Origin: Coxiellaceae bacterium | GTDB taxonomy: Bacteria > Pseudomonadota > Gammaproteobacteria > Coxiellales > Coxiellaceae | Reading direction: 5' to 3' | Assembly (NCBI GenBank): GCA_014238325.1 | Contig: JABABH010000234.1 | Span: forward strand, 1 to 5,443 | DNA length: 5,443 nucleotides | In this document: positions 1 to 5,443 of the stretch, in pieces | How the letters are laid out: every line of letters begins with the position of its first letter | Position numbering within the stretch: position 1 is the first letter of the stretch | Notes under the pieces: generated by a model | What the model was told of the DNA's origin: nothing | The model's input: the letters and a program-made list of their open reading frames with translations, nothing else | Database searches by the model: none | Position numbers and translations under genes: made by a program

Positions 1-51
1 AAAAGGGATAACATCTAAACTTAATTTTCCAAAAATAAGCTGGGAAAGCAT
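1..51 (-). CDS. cyoB: Cytochrome bo-type ubiquinol oxidase subunit I, N-terminal fragment
   Basis: Only the first 17 codons lie in the window; the rest runs off the left edge. The translation is MLSQLIFGKLSLDVIPF. From residue 7 it matches the start of E. coli CyoB (FGKLSLDA-PF), with a few extra residues in front. CyoB is the haem-copper subunit of the terminal quinol oxidase. It carries the low-spin haem and the haem-CuB centre and pumps protons in the inner membrane. The ATG lies 12 bases after the cyoA stop codon and has its own CGGAG ribosome site 6 bases upstream, so the two genes are almost surely co-transcribed in the standard cyoA-cyoB order. The identification rests on a short peptide plus gene order; none of the catalytic histidines is visible. 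Confidence 0.85.
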   Translation of the reverse strand, partial: MLSQLIFGKLSLDVIPF

Positions 52-57
52 GCTCAA

Positions 58-62
58 CTCCG
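58..62 (-). promoter_or_regulatory. Ribosome binding site of cyoB
   Basis: CGGAG on the minus strand, 6 bases before the cyoB ATG and wholly inside the 12-base gap after the cyoA stop. It supports the chosen cyoB start. Confidence 0.6.
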
Positions 63-63
63 A

Positions 64-1002
64 TTATTTATGCATCAAAAACGCTCTAGGATGTGACTCC
101 GTATGAGGCATCATATAAGTCTGGATAATACCTTCAAAAAAATGTTGAGGCACACCTGCATAGTTTTCTAATCGATGAGCCACTGAAGGTTGCAATAAAA
201 CCTGATAGCTTGCCGCCGTCAATCGATTGGGTGACTGTTGTATCTGATGGATCCATCTATTCATGTCTGTTGGAGAGACCACTTTCACGACAAAATGCAT
301 ATCTGAAAAACCTTTACCATTATATTGAGCATCGATTCCTCTGAGTACACCTTCTTCCGTCGCTAAGAGATGCAGCTGTGTTCTCATACCTGCCATGGTA
401 TAAATTTGACTGCCTAATTGTGGAATAAAAAAAGCACTCATGGGAACATTATCAGAGGTTAACCAAAAAACAATCGGTCGACCTTTAGGGATCATTACAT
501 AATTTACCGTTGCAATATTTTCTTCGGGATAAATAAATAACCACTTCCAGGGTAAAGCAACCACTTGAATCAGCAGCGGTTGCCCTGAGACATGAAGTGG
601 TCGATAAGGATCGAGTTTATGCGTTTGCTTCCATGTCATGATGCTTAATATTAAAATAATAATACAAGGCACCCCCCACCAAATGCTCTCAAAAAAAGCA
701 TTTTCACTCCAGTTAGGTTTATATTCTGAGGTTTTATGTGCACGATGGTAGCGAAAAATAAAGGCGAAACTCATGATAATCACAGGAATGACGACAACCA
801 ACATTAATGCCAAAGCATCAAATAGCAATTGTCGTTCTTGGTACGCGATGAGCCCCTTGGGATGGAGCACACCGCTGACCGACTGATGGCACCCTGATAC
901 CAAGAGATAGATCATAGAAAACAGAGTCAATTTAAAAAGTAGGAGAATCCGATGAGCAGCGCCCCGCCACTGAGGTTGACCTTTTCTATGTTGATTCATC
1001 AT
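64..1002 (-). CDS. cyoA: Cytochrome bo-type ubiquinol oxidase subunit II (lipoprotein)
   Basis: This is subunit II of the cytochrome bo quinol oxidase, a proton-pumping terminal oxidase of the inner membrane that passes electrons from ubiquinol to oxygen. The 312 residues begin with a basic, hydrophobic signal peptide and a lipobox VSGC, with lipid-modified Cys38. Two membrane helices follow at about 61-83 and 106-123, then a periplasmic cupredoxin-like domain. Blocks shared with E. coli CyoA include PNWSEN (96-101), WKWLFIYPE (152-160), IATVN (163-167) and FFIPQLGSQIYTMAGM (191-206). The Cys/His/Met ligands of the CuA centre of cytochrome c oxidases are absent, so this is a quinol enzyme, not CoxB. 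The His/Met-rich C-terminal tail of E. coli CyoA is mostly missing. Two adjacent ATG codons (1002 and 999) could both serve; the ribosome site before them is weak (GGA at about 1011). Confidence 0.95.
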   Translation of the reverse strand: MMNQHRKGQPQWRGAAHRILLLFKLTLFSMIYLLVSGCHQSVSGVLHPKGLIAYQERQLLFDALALMLVVVIPVIIMSFAFIFRYHRAHKTSEYKPNWSENAFFESIWWGVPCIIILILSIMTWKQTHKLDPYRPLHVSGQPLLIQVVALPWKWLFIYPEENIATVNYVMIPKGRPIVFWLTSDNVPMSAFFIPQLGSQIYTMAGMRTQLHLLATEEGVLRGIDAQYNGKGFSDMHFVVKVVSPTDMNRWIHQIQQSPNRLTAASYQVLLQPSVAHRLENYAGVPQHFFEGIIQTYMMPHTESHPRAFLMHK

Positions 1003-1064
1003 GATTCATCCATTTTTCAAGCATCTTAGCTAGGTTCGACGCTGCTTGATCCCTTATTTCTGGT

Positions 1065-1070
1065 ATCATA
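1065..1070 (-). promoter_or_regulatory. Candidate -10 box for cyoA
   Basis: TATGAT on the minus strand, about 60 bases before the cyoA start codon. No convincing -35 box is found 16-18 bases upstream, so this is only a weak candidate; an activator-dependent promoter would also fit. Confidence 0.2.
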
Positions 1071-1071
1071 T

Positions 1072-1081
1072 ATCACGTGAT
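1072..1081. repeat. 10-bp perfect palindrome in the divergent intergenic region
   Basis: ATCACGTGAT is its own reverse complement. It lies between cyoA and the divergent membrane protein gene, right next to the weak TATGAT candidate, where a repressor or activator site would be expected. A 10-bp palindrome can arise by chance, so an operator role is inference only. Confidence 0.25.
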
Positions 1082-1181
1082 CTTCAGATGCTAGCTTTTA
1101 AAAACATCCCCCATCGTGATGAATCAATCATTCGAGGCTCATTATCGACGGTGATCCATCAATCCTCTTCATCGAATGACT

Positions 1182-1210
1182 TTCAAACAGGATTAACTTC
1201 GGTATATACT
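1182..1210 (+). promoter_or_regulatory. Candidate sigma70-type promoter of the membrane protein gene
   Basis: TTCAAA (1182-1187; 4 of 6 consensus bases) is followed after exactly 17 bases by TATACT (1205-1210; 5 of 6). Transcription would begin near 1217, giving a leader of about 28 bases before the ATG at 1245. Spacing and position are good, but the -35 box is only fair. Confidence 0.4.
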
Positions 1211-1232
1211 AGCTTGAAGGATAGATCATCAT

Positions 1233-1236
1233 GGAG
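1233..1236 (+). promoter_or_regulatory. Ribosome binding site of the membrane protein gene
   Basis: GGAG lies 8 bases before the ATG at 1245. This favours that start over the in-frame ATG four codons later (1257). Confidence 0.55.
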
Positions 1237-1244
1237 TAGCAACG

Positions 1245-1652
1245 ATGTCTTATATTATGTTTGCACGCTGGTTTGGATTGATTTCACTCATTTTGTCGAT
1301 GGGCATTTTATTCAATCTGGAAGACTCAAAAACGATGGCAAAAAACATGGTCCGTGCGGAGTCTGGATATATCATGGGTGGCGTTTTACCGATTATTTTC
1401 GGAACACTCGCCTTTATGCAGCATAATAGCTTTGCGCTCGGTTGGCAAATTGTGGTGACCTTTATTGGTCTTTTTATGTTATTAGTCGGTATCTTTCGCG
1501 TATTATTCGTATCAGCATGGAAACGACTCATGCATCAACATCTCGATAAAATCCCTACTTTATTTAGCTTATTTGGATTAATTTTTGCTTTATTGCTACT
1601 GTATGTCGGATTTTTTGCACCGCTTGTCGCCTATTCGCACGCCATGGTATAA
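1245..1652 (+). CDS. Small four-helix integral membrane protein of unknown function
   Basis: The product is 135 residues and mostly hydrophobic, with four predicted membrane helices at about 8-24, 41-58, 66-88 and 105-128. There is no cleavable signal peptide. A polar loop, about residues 25-40, separates helices 1 and 2 and contains ED and KTMAKNMVRAES. A basic loop at about 91-102 (AWKRLMHQHLDK) separates helices 3 and 4. Features that may prove conserved are the GG pair at 45-46, the HN at 60-61, and GW with VTFIG at 66-75. I cannot name the family; it is not CyoC, CyoD or CyoE. A good ribosome site, a promoter candidate and the helix pattern support a real gene. It is divergent from cyoA, and its last 57 bases overlap the 3' end of convergent miaA. 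A role linked to respiration is only a guess from position. Confidence 0.8.
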   Translation: MSYIMFARWFGLISLILSMGILFNLEDSKTMAKNMVRAESGYIMGGVLPIIFGTLAFMQHNSFALGWQIVVTFIGLFMLLVGIFRVLFVSAWKRLMHQHLDKIPTLFSLFGLIFALLLLYVGFFAPLVAYSHAMV

Positions 1653-2612
1653 GCTATACTCTTCGTCTAGCACAGCACGCAAACGGTCCGTTGCTTGTTG
1701 AGTCACCTGATATAGCGATTGTTGATTATTGATCCAATGCGCATCATCCCATCGTCGCAACCAAGTCAATTGTCGCTTTGCCAAATGTCGTGTTGCTTTA
1801 ATGGATGCCGCACACATACCTGGATAGTCCATTTGCCCCATTAAATAAGCCATTATTTGGCGGTAACCAATACTTTGCATGGCTGGAAGGTCCGGCGTTA
1901 AGGCAAATCGTTGCGATAAGGCTCTGACTTCTTCGACGAGTCCTGCATCTAACATGTGCTCAAACCGCCGCGATATAGTTGTATACAAATCAGCTCGGTG
2001 ATTCGGCGCGAGAACAAGATTCATAAATCGATAAGGCGAGACTTGATTCGATTGTTTCTGCATATATTCTGTCGGTGGCAACCGCGTCTCATAATAAATT
2101 TCTAATAAGCGCTGAATGCGTTGTTTATCGCTTGGATGAATACGTCTCGCTGCAATGGGATCAATTTTTTCTAATCGTTGGTATAAGACACCCCATCCCT
2201 TCAGCATAGCGATGCTTTCAATCTCATTTCGTATTTGCCTATTCGCCGCTGGTAAATCAGAAAATGGTCGTTGTAAGGCACGAAAATATAACATACTACC
2301 TCCCACCAAGAGGGGGATACGATGAGCACGATGTATAGATTGAATCTCTTGAAGCGCATCCTGATAAAATTGACCAGCGGAGTAAGGCATACAAGGATCA
2401 CAAATATCGATCAAGCGATGCGGTATGCGTGCTAATATATCGCATGCTGGTTTAGCTGAGCCTATATCCAGCCCACGGTAGACCATAACGGAATCAACGC
2501 TAATAATATCGACTGGAAATCGCTGCTTTTCAGCCAGGAAAAGCGCTACCTGCGTTTTTCCGACGCCAGTCGGCCCCATCAAGCAGACGACTAAAGGACG
2601 TGCGACAGCCAT
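1596..2612 (-). CDS. miaA: tRNA dimethylallyltransferase
   Basis: MiaA transfers the dimethylallyl group from its diphosphate to N6 of A37 in tRNAs reading codons that begin with U; this supports reading frame and decoding. The 338 residues show the P-loop GPTGVGKT (13-20), SVDS with catalytic-type Asp40 (38-41), DIGSAKP (49-55), PHRLIDICDP (64-73), LLVGGSMLYF (101-110), AARRIHPSDKQRI (154-166), MQSIGYRQ (245-252) and ATRHLAKRQLTWLRRW (273-288). The start at 2612 fits the family. The frame stays open upstream inside mutL (to 2825), but those extra residues do not resemble MiaA. The mutL stop is 2 bases upstream (TAAGGATG), so translational coupling is likely, helped by a GGGGG run 8 bases before the ATG. 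E. coli MiaA has 316 residues; here the last 17-18 residues are encoded antisense to the convergent membrane protein gene. Confidence 0.96.
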   Translation of the reverse strand: MAVARPLVVCLMGPTGVGKTQVALFLAEKQRFPVDIISVDSVMVYRGLDIGSAKPACDILARIPHRLIDICDPCMPYSAGQFYQDALQEIQSIHRAHRIPLLVGGSMLYFRALQRPFSDLPAANRQIRNEIESIAMLKGWGVLYQRLEKIDPIAARRIHPSDKQRIQRLLEIYYETRLPPTEYMQKQSNQVSPYRFMNLVLAPNHRADLYTTISRRFEHMLDAGLVEEVRALSQRFALTPDLPAMQSIGYRQIMAYLMGQMDYPGMCAASIKATRHLAKRQLTWLRRWDDAHWINNQQSLYQVTQQATDRLRAVLDEEYSLYHGVRIGDKRCKKSDIQ

Positions 2613-2614
2613 CC

Positions 2615-4624
2615 TTATTGCCCCCGCAAAAACCAGGCATCCAATTCCCGCATCGAAAACTGTTTCCATGCGGGACGACCATGATTGCATAATCCACCAT
2701 GCTGAGTAGACTCCATCTGACGTAGCAAATAATTCATTTCTTCTATCGTCAAATGATGGTGGGCGCGTAGCGCAGAACGACAGGCAACTGCAGCCAATAT
2801 CGCATGTATTTTTTCTTGCACACAAGCCAGACCTGCATGATTAGCTAAATCTGATAGAATATCCCGTATACAAGGCTCCGCTTGATGGGCTGGCAAAACA
2901 GCAGGTAAAGCATCTAAACTCATGGTCTTAGCATCAACCTGCTTCAGTCCTAAACCCAAACTCACCATTTGTCTTCCATAAGTTGCCCACACACCTTGCT
3001 CTTGTGTATTTAAATCCATCACAATGGGCATCAATAAAGGTTGCAGCATCAACCCTGATGCCTTCATCTCACGCTTCATTTTTTCATAAAGGATGCGTTC
3101 ATGTGCGGCATGCATATCCACCATAATCAAACCTTGTTGATTCTGAGCTAAGATATAAATACGATGCAACTGCGCCAAGGCATAGCCCAACGGTGGGCTA
3201 GGAGCAAGCTCTGTTATAGGAGACGACGCCTGACGAGCCTCTTTATTAGGTTGAAGGGCATCTATGGGCTGATCATCCTTTGTTCCTACGGTTGCTGTCG
3301 TCGTTGCTTCTGTTCTCGACAGACGCTCCGATGCTACATCAGCATCGATCTCTGCAGGATCTCGACCCCTTTCCCCTAGGTTGGCTTTTAATTCAGTCTG
3401 AGACGCAGGATGCGTCGTATAACCTACTGCGCTTTGCTCCCGCACCGATAAATGTTTGGGGGCTTGCCTAGGTGAAGATAAAGGCGATGCATGATCCAGC
3501 ACGCTAGGTATAGCATGAGGCACCTTATTAGGGGACAGGGCTATGGAATGGGGTTGCGATAAGCCTTTCTTATCACTCGTAACAGCATTCGAGCCCTCTT
3601 GTGTCAATGAAACCGTAGCACCTGGCTTGATGTTTTCTAAAACCTGTTGAACACCGTGTTTGACCACATCAAAAACTAAGCGACTATCGCGAAAACGCAC
3701 TTCATATTTACTAGGATGCACATTGACATCAACCAACTCTGGATCGATATCAAGATAGATCACATAAGCCGGATAACGTGAATGAAATAAAACATCTTGA
3801 TAGGCTTGATGAATCGCCCGCGCTATCAATTTATCACGTACGAATCGCCCATTAATATAGATATATTGAGAGTCAGCTTGGCCACGCGTATAACGCGGAT
3901 CTCCAAGATATCCAGATAGCACCATGCTTGCCTGCTGGTACTCAATGGGTACAGCAGCTTTCCTAAAACCCGATAATAATATGGCTTCAATACGATCTAA
4001 ATGTGTTGTTTCAGTATAGGAAGCAGGGAAACGTCGCATCTCTTTACCGTTATGCGAGAGTACGACGTTTAAGGCAAAGCGGCTCAGTACAATACGTTCC
4101 ACCATCATCGTAATATGTCTAAATTCTGTAGCCGGATTACGTAAGAATTTTTTCCGCACAGGTATATTATGAAATAAATCACGAATCGTTATGGTTGTAC
4201 CAATAGGGTGCGCTGCAGGACTGGGGTCCGAGACGTGGCTCGTCTCTGCTTCAACCCGGTAAGCCATAGCAGTTTCCTGATGCCTAGACACCAACTCTAC
4301 ACGCGCTACCGAAGCTATGCTGGCTAAAGCTTCACCTCGAAACCCTAAAGAGGCAATATGTTGTAAATCACTGGCCTCTTTAATTTTACTTGTGGCATAA
4401 CGTTCAAGTGCTAAAACCAGATCTGCTTGATGTATGCCATGACCATTATCTTTCACTTGAATCAACTTATGCCCACCATACTCAATATCCAAATGTATGG
4501 CTTGTGCCCCAGCATCTAAACTATTTTCCATCAGCTCCTTTACGATAGAAGCGGGCCGCTCAATGACCTCTCCTGCTGCAATTTGATGAGTCGTGTGTTG
4601 ATGTAGACGGTAAATACGTGACAT
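2615..4624 (-). CDS. mutL: DNA mismatch repair protein MutL, endonuclease type
   Basis: MutL is the GHKL ATPase that links MutS mismatch recognition to strand removal. The 669 residues have an N-terminal ATPase region (about 1-330), a linker of roughly 140 residues rich in Ser, Pro, Ala and Thr (about 335-475), and a C-terminal dimerisation domain (about 478-669). ATPase motifs are IAAGEVIERP (15-24), KELMENSLDAGA (29-40, with E30 and N34), DNGHGI (59-64), GFRGEAL (94-100) and VDVNVHPSKYEVRF (298-311). The C-terminal domain carries the metal-binding nuclease motif DMHAAHERILYE (503-514), ACRSALRA (614-621) and CNHGRP (646-651). E. coli MutL, which works with MutH, lacks this site; its presence predicts that MutL itself nicks DNA here. 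The start lies 3 bases after the trmB stop with a weak ribosome site, so coupling to trmB is likely. The long linker largely explains why it exceeds the 615 residues of E. coli MutL. Confidence 0.97.
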   Translation of the reverse strand: MSRIYRLHQHTTHQIAAGEVIERPASIVKELMENSLDAGAQAIHLDIEYGGHKLIQVKDNGHGIHQADLVLALERYATSKIKEASDLQHIASLGFRGEALASIASVARVELVSRHQETAMAYRVEAETSHVSDPSPAAHPIGTTITIRDLFHNIPVRKKFLRNPATEFRHITMMVERIVLSRFALNVVLSHNGKEMRRFPASYTETTHLDRIEAILLSGFRKAAVPIEYQQASMVLSGYLGDPRYTRGQADSQYIYINGRFVRDKLIARAIHQAYQDVLFHSRYPAYVIYLDIDPELVDVNVHPSKYEVRFRDSRLVFDVVKHGVQQVLENIKPGATVSLTQEGSNAVTSDKKGLSQPHSIALSPNKVPHAIPSVLDHASPLSSPRQAPKHLSVREQSAVGYTTHPASQTELKANLGERGRDPAEIDADVASERLSRTEATTTATVGTKDDQPIDALQPNKEARQASSPITELAPSPPLGYALAQLHRIYILAQNQQGLIMVDMHAAHERILYEKMKREMKASGLMLQPLLMPIVMDLNTQEQGVWATYGRQMVSLGLGLKQVDAKTMSLDALPAVLPAHQAEPCIRDILSDLANHAGLACVQEKIHAILAAVACRSALRAHHHLTIEEMNYLLRQMESTQHGGLCNHGRPAWKQFSMRELDAWFLRGQ

Positions 4625-4627
4625 ACA

Positions 4628-5326
4628 TTATCGCTTAATAAAATACATATCCCAAACCTGGTGCCCCAAACGTTTGCCCCGCTTTTCAAACTTCGTGTCC
4701 TGACCACCGCGGTAACCATATAAAACGGATGGAGTGTGATCGATCCGCAAGAAATAAGCTGACGCCTGCAATACTCGTTGAGCCAGTAGGGCATAGGCTT
4801 CTACATCCGTTGCTAGATGCAGGAATCCCTCGCTTGCCAATTTGGATCCTAACAGATCAACGACCTCTGCTTGTATCAAACGACGCTTATGATGTCGCCG
4901 TTTCGGCCATGGATCTGGAAAAAAAATATTAATCCCCTGTAAACTTGCATCTTTGATACCCTGCTCCATAATATCCAGCGCATCTCCATGATAAATACGC
5001 ACATTCTTGAGTCCGTATTCATGAAGGTGACGCATGCCAGCAAGGACACCTGCCTGATAAACTTCCACGCCGATATAATTGATGTGGGGATAAGTTTTTG
5101 CCAATGCAACTAAAACATCCGCGTGACCAAATCCAATTTCAAGCACTACGGGCGCTTCTCTTAAAAACAGAGCTGAAAAATCAGACGCCTCATGATACTC
5201 CCGTATGAAGTAGGGTGCAAAAGCACTCATTTCCATCTGTTTTTTTAAAAGACCTACGTTTCGACCTCTATGGGCAAAAGTCAGTACGCTGCGCCTGATC
5301 GATGGAGGCGCTTGTTCATGATTCAT
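4628..5326 (-). CDS. trmB: tRNA (guanine-N7-)-methyltransferase
   Basis: TrmB is a cytosolic SAM-dependent enzyme that methylates N7 of G46 in the tRNA variable loop. The 232 residues are close to the 239 of E. coli TrmB. Visible family signatures are REAPVVLEIGFG (56-67, the SAM-binding motif I), IGVEV (85-89), GDALDIM (114-120), FFPDPWPKRRHHKRR (135-149, the catalytic and tRNA-contact block), HLATD (170-174) and TKFEKRGKRLGHQVWD (211-226). The start at 5326 has AAGGG 5 bases upstream and a TATAAT box about 50 bases upstream. It is the first gene of a tight run with mutL (3-base gap) and miaA (2-base gap), so all three are probably on one transcript. Co-transcription joins two tRNA-modifying enzymes to a DNA repair protein. 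Confidence 0.96.
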   Translation of the reverse strand: MNHEQAPPSIRRSVLTFAHRGRNVGLLKKQMEMSAFAPYFIREYHEASDFSALFLREAPVVLEIGFGHADVLVALAKTYPHINYIGVEVYQAGVLAGMRHLHEYGLKNVRIYHGDALDIMEQGIKDASLQGINIFFPDPWPKRRHHKRRLIQAEVVDLLGSKLASEGFLHLATDVEAYALLAQRVLQASAYFLRIDHTPSVLYGYRGGQDTKFEKRGKRLGHQVWDMYFIKR

Positions 5327-5331
5327 AGCTA

Positions 5332-5336
5332 CCCTT
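5332..5336 (-). promoter_or_regulatory. Ribosome binding site of trmB
   Basis: AAGGG on the minus strand, 5 bases before the trmB ATG. It is the clearest ribosome site in the trmB-mutL-miaA run, consistent with trmB being the leading gene. Confidence 0.55.
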
Positions 5337-5373
5337 AAAGAAGCCCCAACCTAAAGCATGAGACCTCTGGATT

Positions 5374-5379
5374 ATTATA
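5374..5379 (-). promoter_or_regulatory. -10 box of the probable trmB-mutL-miaA promoter
   Basis: A perfect TATAAT on the minus strand. Transcription would begin near 5367 and leave a leader of about 40 bases before trmB. The expected -35 position (about 5397-5402, AGCGGT at 17-base spacing) does not resemble TTGACA and lies inside an inverted-repeat arm, so the promoter may be weak or factor-dependent. Confidence 0.5.
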
Positions 5380-5393
5380 CAAAAATTCAGTAA

Positions 5394-5442
5394 TATACCG
5401 CTCGCGACTGAAGATGCGAAGTGGGTGATTGCGAGCGGTATA
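5394..5442. repeat. 12-bp perfect inverted repeat with 25-base spacer
   Basis: TATACCGCTCGC (5394-5405) is matched exactly by its reverse complement GCGAGCGGTATA (5431-5442); the next outer pair (5393/5443) does not match. The arms are GC-rich in the core, and the 25-base spacer pairs only weakly with itself. On the minus strand there is no U-run directly after the stem, so it is not a typical intrinsic terminator. It lies just upstream of the trmB -10 box, with the inner arm covering the -35 position. It could be a two-half-site operator, a dispersed genomic repeat, or the terminator-like end of an upstream gene not seen here. Confidence 0.75.
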
Positions 5443-5443
5443 C

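Noticed and set aside
1020..1092. 7-bp inverted pair AGCATCT / AGATGCT in the cyoA upstream region
   Set aside because: The arms are short and 59 bases apart, so this is expected by chance.
1151..1162. GTGATCCATCAA, resembling an FNR/CRP-type site
   Set aside because: The half sites are only 2 bases apart instead of the 4 needed for FNR, and the match is otherwise loose.
1046..1426. A 126-codon plus-strand open frame overlapping the start of the membrane protein gene
   Set aside because: It has no ribosome site and no domain-like pattern, and it overlaps the well-supported 1245-1652 gene in another frame. It is most likely a chance frame.
2613..2825. Upstream extension of the miaA frame by 71 codons inside mutL
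   Set aside because: The extra residues are unlike MiaA, and the ATG at 2612 sits correctly before the P-loop, directly after the mutL stop.
3164..3471. Two plus-strand open frames opposite the mutL linker
   Set aside because: They are antisense to a well-supported gene in its low-complexity part, with no start signals or recognisable features.
5394..5442. Reading the inverted repeat as an intrinsic terminator or an integron attC site
   Set aside because: There is no T-run directly after the stem on the minus strand, the loop is 25 bases, and the attC end motifs (RYYYAAC / GTTRRRY) are not present.

Overview
The window looks like a piece of a gammaproteobacterial chromosome of moderate, slightly AT-leaning composition. 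The CyoA, MutL, MiaA and TrmB proteins all align by eye with their Escherichia coli relatives over nearly full length. The MutL is the endonuclease-carrying type found in gammaproteobacteria that lack MutH, so a member outside the enteric group is likely. A Legionellales-like host is possible but cannot be shown from this sequence.

Layout on the minus strand, reading from the right edge: a small promoter region (about 5327-5443) contains a perfect TATAAT and a strong 12-bp inverted repeat. It is followed by a tightly packed run trmB (5326-4628), mutL (4624-2615) and miaA (2612-1596), with gaps of only 3 and 2 bases. This is a tRNA-modification and mismatch-repair operon: TrmB makes m7G46 in tRNA, MutL acts in mismatch repair, and MiaA puts the isopentenyl group on A37 of tRNA. 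The usual next gene, hfq, is absent. Instead a small plus-strand membrane protein gene (1245-1652) converges on miaA and overlaps its 3' end by 57 bases.

That membrane protein gene is divergent from cyoA (1002-64), the lipoprotein subunit II of a cytochrome bo-type ubiquinol oxidase. cyoA is followed after 12 bases by the first 17 codons of cyoB, which runs off the left edge. The 242-base gap between cyoA and the membrane protein gene must hold both divergent promoters; only weak candidates are visible.

Nothing here amounts to a clearly new biological system. The points most worth a second look are the unnamed four-helix membrane protein and its antisense overlap with miaA, and the inverted repeat that overlaps the expected -35 region of the trmB promoter and ends at the window edge. 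The unusual trmB-mutL-miaA packing without hfq is also worth checking.
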